The notes under the pieces are model-generated. The model ran no database searches. It was not told the origin of the DNA and was given only the letters and a program-made list of their open reading frames with translations. Shown here in pieces: positions 55,799 to 64,000 of a stretch of 64,000 bases of DNA (its first letter is position 1; the number at the start of each line of letters is the position of its first letter). The translations under genes and the position numbers were made by a program. This DNA comes from Roseibacillus sp. (GTDB taxonomy: Bacteria; Verrucomicrobiota; Verrucomicrobiia; Verrucomicrobiales; Akkermansiaceae). The stretch covers positions 167,925 to 231,924 of the forward strand of contig NZAC01000049.1 of assembly GCA_002686085.1 (NCBI GenBank), given 5' to 3'.

Positions 55799-57163
55799 AT
55801 GATGAGTTTTCCCCGCGAAGAGATCGGCCGCAGAACTTTTCTACGGGGGCTGGGAGCCTGCATTACCCTCCCTGGTATGATCTCTCTGGCAGGAGGTGTA
55901 ACGCTGCCTCGAGCAGGTTCACGAGGCCTTACTGCAACGGGCGCTCCGCTGCGGACAGCCTATCTCTATGTCCCAAATGGAGTAATCATGGACAAGTGGC
56001 GGCCGGAGGGATTCGGAGCGGACTTCAAGTTCAACGAGAGCATGGCTCCTCTGGAAAACTTCCGCAACGATTTGCAGATCGTGAAGGGTTTCGCGCAGGT
56101 GGAAGGAAATCCGGGAAAAGACGGGGCTGGAGACCATGCGAGGGCTAATGCGACCTTCTTGACTGGAGCGCGTCCCCTCCGAACCTCAGGGGCCAACTTG
56201 AGGGTCGGAACCTCCGCTGATCAGCTTGCGGCTCGTTTTCTGTCGGCAGAGACCCGGATGCCCTCTCTGGAATTAACCTGTGAGAGAGTGCGTAATACCG
56301 GCGCTTGCGACGCGGGATATTCCTGCGCTTACCAGTATAATATTTCGTGGCGTTCCGAGCATCTGCCTGCCACTCCGGAATCGAATCCACGCGCTGTCTT
56401 TGAACGTATTTATGGGATAGGAAGCCCAAAAGAGAGAGTTGCTAATGCCGCCCGGAGGCACGCGGAGCAAAAGTCGATTCTCGATTTCGTGCAGGACTCT
56501 GCTCAAAAGATGGGGCAGCGTCTCGGGCGCGAGGATCGTGAGAAGCTCGACGAATATCTCACTGGAGTTCGTGAGGTCGAACAGCGTATCGAGCGAGTGG
56601 AGAGACTGGGTCCTCCTGCTGATCCGGGTCGGCCTGCGCCGGATGGAACTCCCCGTGATTATCGGGAGCATATTCGTATTCTCTTCGATATGATGCTTCT
56701 CGCGTTCCGGAGCGATTCAACCCGGGTAGTAAGTTTTCTTCTTGGGCATGATGGGAGCAATCGGAGCTTCCGGGATATCGGGGTGAGTGGTGGCCATCAC
56801 GACCTTTCCCATCACGGGAAGGATGCTGGAAAGATGGCTCTGGTAAGCCAGATCGATCGCTTTTACAGCGAGGAGCTCGCCTATTTCCTAGCGCGTATGA
56901 AAGAGTCGAAGGATGTGGACGGAAAATCGCTCCTGCACAACTCGATGGTGGTTTGGGGAAGTGGTCTCTCCGATGGCCACTGGCATACGCACGATGACCT
57001 TCCGATCGTGGTAGCAGGGAATGCGGGTGGTAAATTTCAGACGGGACGCCACCTGGATGTGGGAGACGTGCCTCTGAACAATCTTTTTGTGCGAATGCTG
57101 GAGGAGGTTGGCCTTTCTGGGCTAAGCTTTGGAGACTCGACGGGCTCGGAAAAAAGAGTTTGA
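55799..57163 (+). CDS. DUF1552 protein, Tat-exported
   Basis: The protein has 454 residues. GRRTFLRGLGACITLPGM is the Tat signal with the family's L-P start. YLYVPNGVIMDKWRPEG at about 58-74 is the diagnostic DUF1552 block. It continues with GDHARANATFLTGARP, CAYQYNISW, the helical REVEQRIERVER near 260, GHHDLSHHGKD near 332, and VVWGSGLSDGHWHTHDDLPI near 385. The His/Asp-rich blocks resemble a metal site, as in DUF1501. It is the usual partner of DUF1592 proteins. A 178-base gap with a hairpin separates the two here, so expression may be tuned separately. Confidence 0.93.
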   Translation: MMSFPREEIGRRTFLRGLGACITLPGMISLAGGVTLPRAGSRGLTATGAPLRTAYLYVPNGVIMDKWRPEGFGADFKFNESMAPLENFRNDLQIVKGFAQVEGNPGKDGAGDHARANATFLTGARPLRTSGANLRVGTSADQLAARFLSAETRMPSLELTCERVRNTGACDAGYSCAYQYNISWRSEHLPATPESNPRAVFERIYGIGSPKERVANAARRHAEQKSILDFVQDSAQKMGQRLGREDREKLDEYLTGVREVEQRIERVERLGPPADPGRPAPDGTPRDYREHIRILFDMMLLAFRSDSTRVVSFLLGHDGSNRSFRDIGVSGGHHDLSHHGKDAGKMALVSQIDRFYSEELAYFLARMKESKDVDGKSLLHNSMVVWGSGLSDGHWHTHDDLPIVVAGNAGGKFQTGRHLDVGDVPLNNLFVRMLEEVGLSGLSFGDSTGSEKRV

Positions 57164-57212
57164 GAAATTCCGGATAGATTCGTCAGCGAGCAAAGGGGGG
57201 AGTGACCGCGTA

Positions 57213-58325
57213 TCACTCGCTGGTGGTCTGGTGCCTCAGGTCGAAGGCTGCTTTCCGGATGTAATGCTTCTTCCGGTTGTCCGGAAGAGTGATTTCCACG
57301 GTAGTCTGAACTGTGAATGCCGGCAGGGCGTCAGGAAGCTGGGGGACTTCGTGGATCAGGCGAGATTCCACGGCATTTTCGAGGACCGTTGTGTTACGGA
57401 CGTCCAATGAGCGTGATCCGAATGATCGTCGATTAGTATAGCGTGGGCCGGAGACTGGGCCCCGGCCGAACATCTTGCGGGGAGAGCCTACGGAAATCAC
57501 GTCCTCCACGATCACATGACTCTCGTTGCAGTCGATGATTTCCTGAGAACGCTCTCCGACGAGGCGCTCGATAGTGATATCAATATTACGGGAATTGAGG
57601 TCAATTGTCTCCGCTGTGTTGCCGCCTTTGTTTGGGGAAATACTTGCGATCAGTCCAAGATGGCAATCCTCACATCCTTCTAGAACAAGAGAGGCTCCTG
57701 GATTGGTGTCCAAGGCGACAATGGGCACGTGGACTCTCGCTGAGTCCACTAACCAGGAGGAGTCGGTGGCGTGTCCGGTAACGATCATCACCCCACCGGA
57801 TAATCCACAGTTTCCCTTTTCATTGCGTCCGTCGAACATGATGGGAAGAGTCTGCTTCCCGTTGTCCTTATTCTCTATTTTCCATTTCTGCAGAGTTCCA
57901 AACATCAGGATCTGGACGTCGTCATGGCCCCTGTTGTAAATCATGGGGAGCATCTGCCAGTAACCTGCATTCCGGGATTTGAAATCGATCGTTGTGTGCG
58001 CGCTGTCAGGGTTCAGCCTGAGAGTCGCGTGCTGGTCAACGATCAAGGTCACTCCCGGGCGAGGGATGTCGATCCGGTCAGAGATGACGTATTCACCGCC
58101 GAGAATAACGGTGTGGGTGACGGTCTTGAGACCCCACTCGATGGCTAATTGGGAATCAGTATTCTTAAAGAGCGTTTTGTTGTCTCCGGGGTGTTTCACC
58201 ACCGTGGAGTTGCCCTCTTTTTGTATGAGAACGGTATTGTTCTGCCACGCGGCTTGTAGGCAAGAGGTTGCCGTCAGTGTAAAGGCAAATGAAAGAAGTA
58301 ACGGGTAAGTGACAGAGCTGAGCAC
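57213..58325 (-). CDS. Secreted right-handed beta-helix-like protein
   Basis: The protein has 370 residues from GTG 58325, with a signal peptide (about 1-25). Short beta strands recur at intervals of about 22-30 residues: HTVILGGEYVISDRIDI, PGVTLIVDQHATLRLN, NIDITIERLVGERSQEIIDC, SHVIVEDVISVG and SLDVRNTTVLENAVE. This is the pattern of parallel beta-helix proteins such as pectate-lyase-like and glycan-binding proteins. I see no recognisable lyase active site. A predicted function in polysaccharide binding or cleavage is inference. It faces away from the esterase gene at 58430. Confidence 0.75.
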   Translation of the reverse strand: MLSSVTYPLLLSFAFTLTATSCLQAAWQNNTVLIQKEGNSTVVKHPGDNKTLFKNTDSQLAIEWGLKTVTHTVILGGEYVISDRIDIPRPGVTLIVDQHATLRLNPDSAHTTIDFKSRNAGYWQMLPMIYNRGHDDVQILMFGTLQKWKIENKDNGKQTLPIMFDGRNEKGNCGLSGGVMIVTGHATDSSWLVDSARVHVPIVALDTNPGASLVLEGCEDCHLGLIASISPNKGGNTAETIDLNSRNIDITIERLVGERSQEIIDCNESHVIVEDVISVGSPRKMFGRGPVSGPRYTNRRSFGSRSLDVRNTTVLENAVESRLIHEVPQLPDALPAFTVQTTVEITLPDNRKKHYIRKAAFDLRHQTTSE

Positions 58326-58429
58326 GAAGGGTATTCAATACCGAGAAGGTCTTTTGTCGATGGTAGAAGGGCGCTATTGGGGGATTCGTGAGCCTTGTCA
58401 TGAGGGCCACAGTATAGTTTTCTACGGTC

Positions 58430-59728
58430 GTGATTGTTCGTTCTCTGATTGTGACGCTTTATGCCCTTGGAGGCATTCTGTTCTTAGGTGGTATTCCTGC
58501 TGCTGCTTACACCCCGGGTGCCCAGCACAATTATACCCACGAGGACGGGATGGTGCCGAAAGATACTTATCAGTATTCATTGTGGGTCCCCGAGGACTAC
58601 AAGAAGGATCGCTCCTATCCTGTCGTTTTTTATTTACATGGTGGCGGGAGGGGGCGTTACCACCCGGATCAGGGGAAGCGCAACATGGTCTCACAGCGGC
58701 TCCTCGATAATCAGAGATGGTCTGATGCAGGTTACAGTGGCAATGCAGTGGGACAGTTTGGCTACCTGCATGTGGCACCTGTGAAGCCGGTAGCGCGGTG
58801 GAATCCAGCTCAATTCAAGCGGTTGATCGACCATCTGAAGACCAAGGTCAATATCGATGAAAAGCGGCTTTATGTCACTGGTTTCAGCATGGGAGGGCAG
58901 GGGACTTGGAAAATTGGATGTGCGGATGAGCACGGGGAAGGGTATCAGATTGCTGCCATGATGCCCCTGGGGGCTTGGGGTTGTAAAGAGGTCCAGCGAG
59001 GGACTACAGCGGAGACGTGCCGAACATTGAAAACTGCGGTATGGGTTCTTCACTGCCCGCTTGATCATGTCTCAAGAATCTCGGAGCAGATTCCCCTCTA
59101 CCAGAATCACCTCGATTGTGGTGGGTATGGAAGGTTTACGATGATTCCCGGGAGAGGCCATATCAGCCGTCCGCCGGGGAACGACAAGGAGGCTTTTAGT
59201 ATGCGAATGGCATGGATGCTCTCCCAGACTTATGGTACTCCCTTCAACTATTGCGTGGAACTGAGTGGGGGAGTAATCATGGAAGTAGTGAGTGGGAAGA
59301 GACCCTTTCTCGGAGATACCAGCAAGTATGGGTTTTTTGAGCCCGGAAGTGTTATTCGGGTGTCCGCTCCAGAAAAGCAGGGTGAGCGTCCCTTTGTGAA
59401 ATGGGTGGCCTCGGGGGGAACCTTCAGTGACCCTGAGAGCCGAAGGCCTCTGTTCACAGTGGGTGCGGCGGACGCTCAAATGACTGCGATCTATAAAGGG
59501 AAGCCTAAGCTTACGGTCAGGGGGGGAGGGTCCGTGCCCCTGCAACCACAGGCGGGACAAATGGTTACGGTGACCGTCTCCGATCCTGAGAGTCCGCGGA
59601 CAGCGCAGGTCCTGCATTGGACCGCTGATGGTCCGATTGCGCTGGTGCAACCCCATCTTGAGAAAATCAGGTTCCTGATGCCCTCCGACGATGTCACCAT
59701 CGAAGCTCACTGGACAAAAATAAAATAG
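58430..59728 (+). CDS. Secreted alpha/beta hydrolase (prolyl oligopeptidase/feruloyl-esterase type) with C-terminal repeats
   Basis: The protein has 432 residues from GTG 58430, with a signal peptide (about 1-26). The hydrolase domain has the oxyanion loop YLHGGGRGR near 68-76, the nucleophile S153 in TGFSMGGQGTW, a likely acid in HCPLDHVS, and His in PGRGHISRP. Residues about 270-432 are two beta repeats (FVKWVASGGTF, MTAIYKG; then VLHWTADGPIAL, VTIEAHW), like the InlB B-repeat/Ig-like modules used for attachment. It probably cleaves ester bonds in polysaccharide side chains. A second esterase gene follows after 57 bases. Confidence 0.88.
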   Translation: MIVRSLIVTLYALGGILFLGGIPAAAYTPGAQHNYTHEDGMVPKDTYQYSLWVPEDYKKDRSYPVVFYLHGGGRGRYHPDQGKRNMVSQRLLDNQRWSDAGYSGNAVGQFGYLHVAPVKPVARWNPAQFKRLIDHLKTKVNIDEKRLYVTGFSMGGQGTWKIGCADEHGEGYQIAAMMPLGAWGCKEVQRGTTAETCRTLKTAVWVLHCPLDHVSRISEQIPLYQNHLDCGGYGRFTMIPGRGHISRPPGNDKEAFSMRMAWMLSQTYGTPFNYCVELSGGVIMEVVSGKRPFLGDTSKYGFFEPGSVIRVSAPEKQGERPFVKWVASGGTFSDPESRRPLFTVGAADAQMTAIYKGKPKLTVRGGGSVPLQPQAGQMVTVTVSDPESPRTAQVLHWTADGPIALVQPHLEKIRFLMPSDDVTIEAHWTKIK

Positions 59729-59785
59729 AGCGCGCGTTTTTTCTTAAGTAGACGCGGAAGGTGCTAGCCTCTACAGGTTTCCGGG

Positions 59786-60685
59786 ATGAATTTTTTGATT
59801 CGCACTCTTTCTGCACTCATTCTGACAGGGTTCGGGGTGCTGAACGCCGAAGACCTAAAGTCAGGAGAATATAAGATTTCACAGTCATGGAAGCAGGAGC
59901 GTTCTTTTGAGCGGCTTTATGTTGTTTCCGTCCCCGAGGGCAGGAAGGGGAAACGTCCTGTGGTTATTTTCCTGCATGGTGGAGGAGGTAACGCACGAGG
60001 AGCCTTCAAAGGATTCATGCGGCGTCACAGAGGAATGGCAAGGCACTACATCGTGATATGTCCGGAGGGCTATTCCAGAGGTTGGAATATTGTTTCTGAG
60101 CGATCCAAGGCCGATGACCGTGGGTTCATTGAGGAGATCATCAAGAAGGTATCGGAATACGATAACGTCCAACGGGAAAATTTTAGTATCATTGGGAGTT
60201 CGAATGGGGCAGCTCTGGTGAATCAACTCGCGATCGAGTGTCGCTTGCCGAACATAAGAAACTATGTAAGCGGAGTAAGTCCGCTTAATGTGTATCAGCA
60301 CGACGGAAAAGCGTTCAAGGCCAAGGGCCCTGATAATGCCTACCGTAAAGCAGTAGTGCCGATGAAAGGGAAACGGCTAATGAATATCTCTGGAACAGAA
60401 GATAATCTGGTCCCTTACGAGGGAGGGCTTTCGCGGGCTATTCCTGCGAAGGGAGGAAAGTTGGGTTTTGTTCACGCCGAGCATTCGACCTATCTCTGGG
60501 CAAAGGCCATGGGCTACGAAGGGGAGCAGTTGGCCAAACCGAGCGAGGTTGACGGAAACTTGGAGAAGTTTTCCTACCTCGATGGCGCGGTAGTGCATTA
60601 CAAGGTCAAAGGCGAGGGCCACGGGGCAATGGGTGCAATCAGAGAGGATCGTCTCCTCTCCTTCTTGGAGGGAGGGGAGAAATAG
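59786..60685 (+). CDS. Secreted alpha/beta hydrolase, PHB depolymerase/LpqC-like
   Basis: The protein has 299 residues with a signal peptide (about 1-21). VIFLHGGGGNARGAFKGF at 60-77 is the oxyanion region, IIGSSNGAALVNQL at 135-148 holds the nucleophile S139 in G-S-S-N-G, SGTEDNLVPYEG gives the acid, and GEGHGAMG gives the His. The layout matches esterases related to polyhydroxybutyrate depolymerase and feruloyl esterases. The G-S-S-N-G pentapeptide is a common variant in that group. The substrate is unknown. It forms a pair with the hydrolase at 58430 and converges on the double sulfatase gene. Confidence 0.88.
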   Translation: MNFLIRTLSALILTGFGVLNAEDLKSGEYKISQSWKQERSFERLYVVSVPEGRKGKRPVVIFLHGGGGNARGAFKGFMRRHRGMARHYIVICPEGYSRGWNIVSERSKADDRGFIEEIIKKVSEYDNVQRENFSIIGSSNGAALVNQLAIECRLPNIRNYVSGVSPLNVYQHDGKAFKAKGPDNAYRKAVVPMKGKRLMNISGTEDNLVPYEGGLSRAIPAKGGKLGFVHAEHSTYLWAKAMGYEGEQLAKPSEVDGNLEKFSYLDGAVVHYKVKGEGHGAMGAIREDRLLSFLEGGEK

Positions 60686-60704
60686 ATGTCTGGATCCGGT
60701 TGCT

Positions 60705-63650
60705 CTACCGGGCGGATTTGGCGTGCTGCTGCTTCTCGGTCAAAAGGGTGCGGAATTCTTTCAGTCGATTTTCGTGTCGAGTCTCACCAGCGAGGTTGTT
60801 TTTCTCTGAGGGATCGTTGGTGAGGTTATAGAGTTCCTCTCCATCAGGCCACCTCGCGTAGCGCCAGCGCTGGTTACGGAGGGCGTATCCCAGACTATTA
60901 CCACGGGTAACCACACTGTAAGCATGTTTCTTTTTTCCCAACCGTCCAGGGTGCCCGAGAAGTGGACGAAGGGATATTCCCTGCAGGTGTTCAGGTGGAT
61001 TGAGTCCGGTGAGATCCGCCAGCGTAGGGTAGAGATCGATCAATTCGACCATGGCCTCGGAAGTGGTTCCACGTGTGGTAATTCCCGGAGCTCGTATAAT
61101 CAGAGGAACCTTTGCTCCAATATCAAAGAGGGTCACTTTCCCCCATAGGAAGTGATCGCCGAGGTGATAACCATGATCGGAGGTAAAAACGATGATCGTG
61201 TCCTCCCAGTGGCCGCTTTGCTTCAAGGCATCAAAGACCAGTTTTAACTGAGCGTCGATAAAGGAGATGCAGGCATGATAGGCCTGCATGTATTCCCTGC
61301 GCAGGGTGTTGTTCTCTTTTCCCAGTTCAAACCCGAAGGCACTGTAGCGCTTCGAGATCGCTGATTGAGGAAGGCTGCCCCAGAGGTCGGGTTGATCGGG
61401 TCGGTAGACAATCCCATTCAGTGGGTAGAGATCGAAGTATTTGTCCGGGGCAAGAAAGGGGACGTGTGGCTTCTGAATACCGCAGGCAATGAAGAAAGGC
61501 TTCTCGCCGGGGGTATCGGCCCGCAGCCACTGAGCGACCTGTCGAGCATTCTTACCGTCCTTATGCTGTGCGTCGGTCAGTCCGCTTCGACCCCGTCCGG
61601 GAGGGGTCTGGGCATCCAGTTTTTCCGAAACTTTCCTCTTCAGCTCTTTCCAACTTTTCCGGTTGGGACGAGCCTCGATTGATCCGTACTGTTCCTCGAA
61701 TTTCCCGCGCGCTTTCCGCACGACTTCGAGTTCGTCATTTTGGAAACGGAGGGCTTCATGCCATGCGAGTTCGCCATGTTCGTGTCGGGGCGAGTGAAAG
61801 ATCTTGCCCACACTCGCGGTCCAATACCCATTCTCCTTGAAGAATTGTGGCAGGGATACCGTGCCAGGGCGCTCCTTCCGGATGTCGGCCGTGTTGTTCA
61901 AAACACCAGTTGATTCAGGGTAGAGGCCACTGAGAAAGGAGGCGCGCGAGGGACCGCAAACCGGATACTGGCAGAAGGTGCGCGTGAAAGTCATTCCTTC
62001 GGTAGCGAGCCAGCTGAGAGTAGGTGTATGAATAGGATCATACCCGGACGGAGAGACATGCGTGTTCAGGTCGTCGCACACGATAAAGAGGACGTTTTTC
62101 TTCTTTCGGTTTGCTGGCTGGTCCTTTGATGCGTTGTTTTCTGTTCCTCGGATTGGAGGATTCGCTCCCTTCTTCCAATGGAAAGATTCGCCCTCAATGA
62201 GAAGGTCGCGCCGACTGTTCAGCTTTTCGCGGGGTTCAGCGAAAGTAGCAGGAGCTGCATCGCGCATCGTTTTCTTCAGCTCGGCATATTCAGGATCATC
62301 CGCGAGGTTTCTCCATTCATGAGGGTCCTTCTGCAGCTCATAGAGTTCTTCGCCATCGTCTCCGTAGCGGATGTAGCGCCAATTACGATTAATGGTTGCA
62401 TACTCTCCTGGATGCATGTGAGGGAGGTAGACGGTCCGGTCTTTGGCCTCGTCAGGATTCCTGAGAACAGGGGCTATGGATGAACCTTCCAGTTTCTGGT
62501 GGGGAGCGGGAAGGTTGCACATCTCGACCAGAGTAGGAAACATGTCGATCAAGCTTACCGTGACATTGGAACGTGCGCCCCGGGCTATACCCGGACCGGC
62601 CCAGATAAAAGGGACATTTGAAGTGCGCTCCCAGAGGGTATGTTTTCCCCAGTCTCCCTTCTGGCCGTGATGATAGCCGTGGTCGCTCCAGAGTACGATA
62701 ATAGTGTTGTCAGCGTGAGGGCTTGCCTCAAGAGCATCAAGGACGCGCCCCATCATTGCGTCCGCATAGCTGATGCAGGCCAGATATCCGTGAATGGCAT
62801 CATCAAAAGCATTCAGCTTTCTCAGTTTTTCGATAATTCTTGAGCGCGCAGTTTTGATCTTGCGTATTTTTTCCGGGAGGTCGGCAAGGTCGTCCTCCTT
62901 GAGGGGAGGGAGCTTGATGCTCTCTGGCTCGTAAAGATCGTAGTATTTCTGGGGGCAGTAGTTAGGATAATGGGGAGCGTAGATGCCAACGCCGAGAAAG
63001 AAGGGCTCCTGATGCTCTTTCTGGAGTTGCTCTACAGCCCAGTTGACGCGGATAGTGTCAGCCATTTGTTCCTCTTGTTCATCTGGGAGGGCAGCCCATT
63101 CCAGAAACATCCCGCCGGTAATCTCCCGCCCTCTGTTGTAGATACTGGCAGGAAACGGGTGCGGAAGAGGAGTCTCGTCGGACCATGAGTTGAGAGGCCA
63201 CCCACTGGTACGCTGGGATTTGTTTCTGAGGAAAAAGGTATCCCAGCCGCGCTGGTCAATTGCACCGGCGGGGTGATGAAAAAGTTTTCCTGCACCGAGG
63301 GTCGTGTAGCCGGCCTTGGAAAAGCACATCTGAAGAGCATCTATTTCCGGAAGGTGTACAAAATAATTTGCGGTTCTGTAACACCCTGTAGTCGATGCAA
63401 ACTGGCCGGAAAATATGGCTGCACGGGAGGGGGCACAGTAGACCCCGGCGGTATGAGCGTTAGTAAAAAGCACGCCCCGCTTCGCCAGCTTGTCGAGATT
63501 GGGGGTGATCGCACTAGGGCTGGTGCCCATACACCCGAGCCAGTCATTCATGTCATCAACGGCGAGGAAGAGGACGTTGGGTTGCCGGGCTTGGGCAGAC
63601 AGGGTGAAGCAGAAAAGGAAAACAATGAGGTTGAGCGGGAGTCGTTTCAT
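60705..63650 (-). CDS. Double sulfatase: two fused iduronate-2-sulfatase-like domains
   Basis: The protein has 981 residues from ATG 63650, where a clean signal peptide begins; the frame extends 77 codons further but that part looks non-coding. Domain 1 (about 24-480) has [13 protein letters not shown] (metal-binding Asp pair), the C72-A-P-S-R formylglycine motif in [13 protein letters not shown], and [21 protein letters not shown] linker (about 480-515) leads to domain 2 (to 981), with [11 protein letters not shown], its own C-G-P-S-R, and [16 protein letters not shown]. Both domains keep the catalytic Cys and metal ligands, so both look active. Family members remove sulfate from glycans. 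A maturation enzyme is needed but not in the window. Confidence 0.92.
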   Translation of the reverse strand: MKRLPLNLIVFLFCFTLSAQARQPNVLFLAVDDMNDWLGCMGTSPSAITPNLDKLAKRGVLFTNAHTAGVYCAPSRAAIFSGQFASTTGCYRTANYFVHLPEIDALQMCFSKAGYTTLGAGKLFHHPAGAIDQRGWDTFFLRNKSQRTSGWPLNSWSDETPLPHPFPASIYNRGREITGGMFLEWAALPDEQEEQMADTIRVNWAVEQLQKEHQEPFFLGVGIYAPHYPNYCPQKYYDLYEPESIKLPPLKEDDLADLPEKIRKIKTARSRIIEKLRKLNAFDDAIHGYLACISYADAMMGRVLDALEASPHADNTIIVLWSDHGYHHGQKGDWGKHTLWERTSNVPFIWAGPGIARGARSNVTVSLIDMFPTLVEMCNLPAPHQKLEGSSIAPVLRNPDEAKDRTVYLPHMHPGEYATINRNWRYIRYGDDGEELYELQKDPHEWRNLADDPEYAELKKTMRDAAPATFAEPREKLNSRRDLLIEGESFHWKKGANPPIRGTENNASKDQPANRKKKNVLFIVCDDLNTHVSPSGYDPIHTPTLSWLATEGMTFTRTFCQYPVCGPSRASFLSGLYPESTGVLNNTADIRKERPGTVSLPQFFKENGYWTASVGKIFHSPRHEHGELAWHEALRFQNDELEVVRKARGKFEEQYGSIEARPNRKSWKELKRKVSEKLDAQTPPGRGRSGLTDAQHKDGKNARQVAQWLRADTPGEKPFFIACGIQKPHVPFLAPDKYFDLYPLNGIVYRPDQPDLWGSLPQSAISKRYSAFGFELGKENNTLRREYMQAYHACISFIDAQLKLVFDALKQSGHWEDTIIVFTSDHGYHLGDHFLWGKVTLFDIGAKVPLIIRAPGITTRGTTSEAMVELIDLYPTLADLTGLNPPEHLQGISLRPLLGHPGRLGKKKHAYSVVTRGNSLGYALRNQRWRYARWPDGEELYNLTNDPSEKNNLAGETRHENRLKEFRTLLTEKQQHAKSAR

Positions 63651-63810
63651 CCGAGGGCCGGGAGAGAGTCTCAAATCAGGGCAGGGATTGGCGATCTCTT
63701 TTGTGAGTCGAGGTTTCAGCATATATCTACCGGCGCCGATCTCCCTTGTATCTTCCTGCGCTGTGCGTTGTGCTTTGGCTGTCGAGGAAACCGTCTTTTG
63801 ACTGAATTCA

Positions 63811-64000
63811 ATGATGAGGAAAATTCTGCTCCCACTCTTCTGTGCGGCTGGGCTGTCAGCCCTTGCGGAAGACTGGCCCATGTGGCGCCATGATGTTGAA
63901 CGGACGGCTGAGAGTCCGCAGGTATTGAAGGATGAGCTGAGTCTTCTCTGGAGCCGTGAGCTACCCAGACCTCTGCCAGCCTTTAACGATGTCCGGTTGC
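63811..64000 (+). CDS. PQQ-binding-like beta-propeller protein, 3'-truncated by the window edge
   Basis: The frame from ATG 63811 is open to the window end, about 63 codons. A signal peptide ([20 protein letters not shown]) leads to [15 protein letters not shown] and [10 protein letters not shown], the usual first blade of BamB/PQQ-like propellers, as in the gene at 51239. A second ATG at 63814 is an equally good start. It is divergent from the double sulfatase with 160 bases between them, which must hold both promoters. The rest lies beyond the window. Confidence 0.85.
   Translation, partial: MMRKILLPLFCAAGLSALAEDWPMWRHDVERTAESPQVLKDELSLLWSRELPRPLPAFNDVRL

Noticed and set aside
57184..57222. 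Nested inverted repeats (CAGCG/CGCTG and AGTGA/TCACT) between convergent genes
   Set aside because: The outer arm has a 12-base bulge, no T tract follows, and it overlaps the end of the gene at 57213; not convincing as a terminator.
63651..63881. 77-codon upstream extension of the double sulfatase
   Set aside because: It overlaps the divergent gene at 63811 and precedes a clean signal peptide that begins at 63650.
1..64000. CRISPR arrays, transposons, phage genes, tRNA or rRNA
   Set aside because: No spaced direct repeats, transposase motifs, integrase, or cloverleaf/rRNA segments were noticed in reading the gaps.

Overview
This 64 kb window looks chromosomal and comes from a member of the Planctomycetota-Verrucomicrobiota-Chlamydiota superphylum. 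I favour Verrucomicrobiota; this is inference from gene content, with no marker gene checked. The window is filled with families largely restricted to that superphylum: secreted heme proteins with PSCyt1, DUF1549 and DUF1553 domains, Tat-exported DUF1501 proteins, DUF1592-type and DUF1552 proteins, PPC-domain proteins, sulfatases, a DUF6807 (PmoA-like) protein and a cysteine-less FmdB-like protein. I saw no tRNA, rRNA, CRISPR array, insertion sequence or phage gene.

Layout. 1-4.7 kb holds the tail of an unknown gene, a membrane-anchored VWA protein, ispD, a YqeY-like protein, a DUF3592-like protein and an ABC-2 permease with no ATPase beside it. 4.7-18.3 kb is a minus-strand run of three cytochrome/DUF1501 pairs (6229+4767, 11323+9434, 16023+14551), with a NarL-type response regulator at 13703 just upstream of the second pair. 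18.3-21.2 kb is a plus-strand set: PhyH dioxygenase, TIM-barrel isomerase and Gfo/Idh/MocA oxidoreductase. 21.2-26.6 kb is a minus-strand trio: cytochrome protein, DUF1501, DUF6807. 26.7-29.6 kb holds a zinc-ribbon membrane protein, a sialate O-acetylesterase and a frameshifted stub of a gamma-glutamyltransferase.

29.7-41.2 kb is the most striking part, a tightly packed minus-strand operon read in the order DUF1501, Ig-like/DUF1549/DUF1553 protein, PPC protein with a coiled coil, heme c/WD40/coiled-coil protein, second DUF1501, SDR dehydrogenase. A perfect TATAAT abuts a perfect TGTTC-N4-GAACA palindrome about 95 bases upstream of its first gene. 41.3-46.8 kb carries a beta-propeller protein, the FmdB-like gene, and a plus-strand DUF1549/DUF1501 pair followed by a VOC protein. 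46.8-57.2 kb carries a PQQ/heme dehydrogenase, a TonB-dependent receptor, and a second kind of module: PQQ-like propeller, SGNH hydrolase, DUF1592 family, DUF1552. 57.2-64 kb carries a predicted beta-helix protein, two esterases, a fused double sulfatase, and the start of another PQQ-like propeller gene.

Taken together, most products carry Sec or Tat signals, bind heme or PQQ, or hydrolyse esters and sulfates. The sensible reading is a cell-envelope programme for breaking down complex, probably sulfated and acylated, glycans, with sugar-acid and sugar enzymes beside it. What the DUF1501/cytochrome pairs do biochemically cannot be told from sequence; the window holds seven DUF1501 genes plus one DUF1552 gene, each close to a heme protein.
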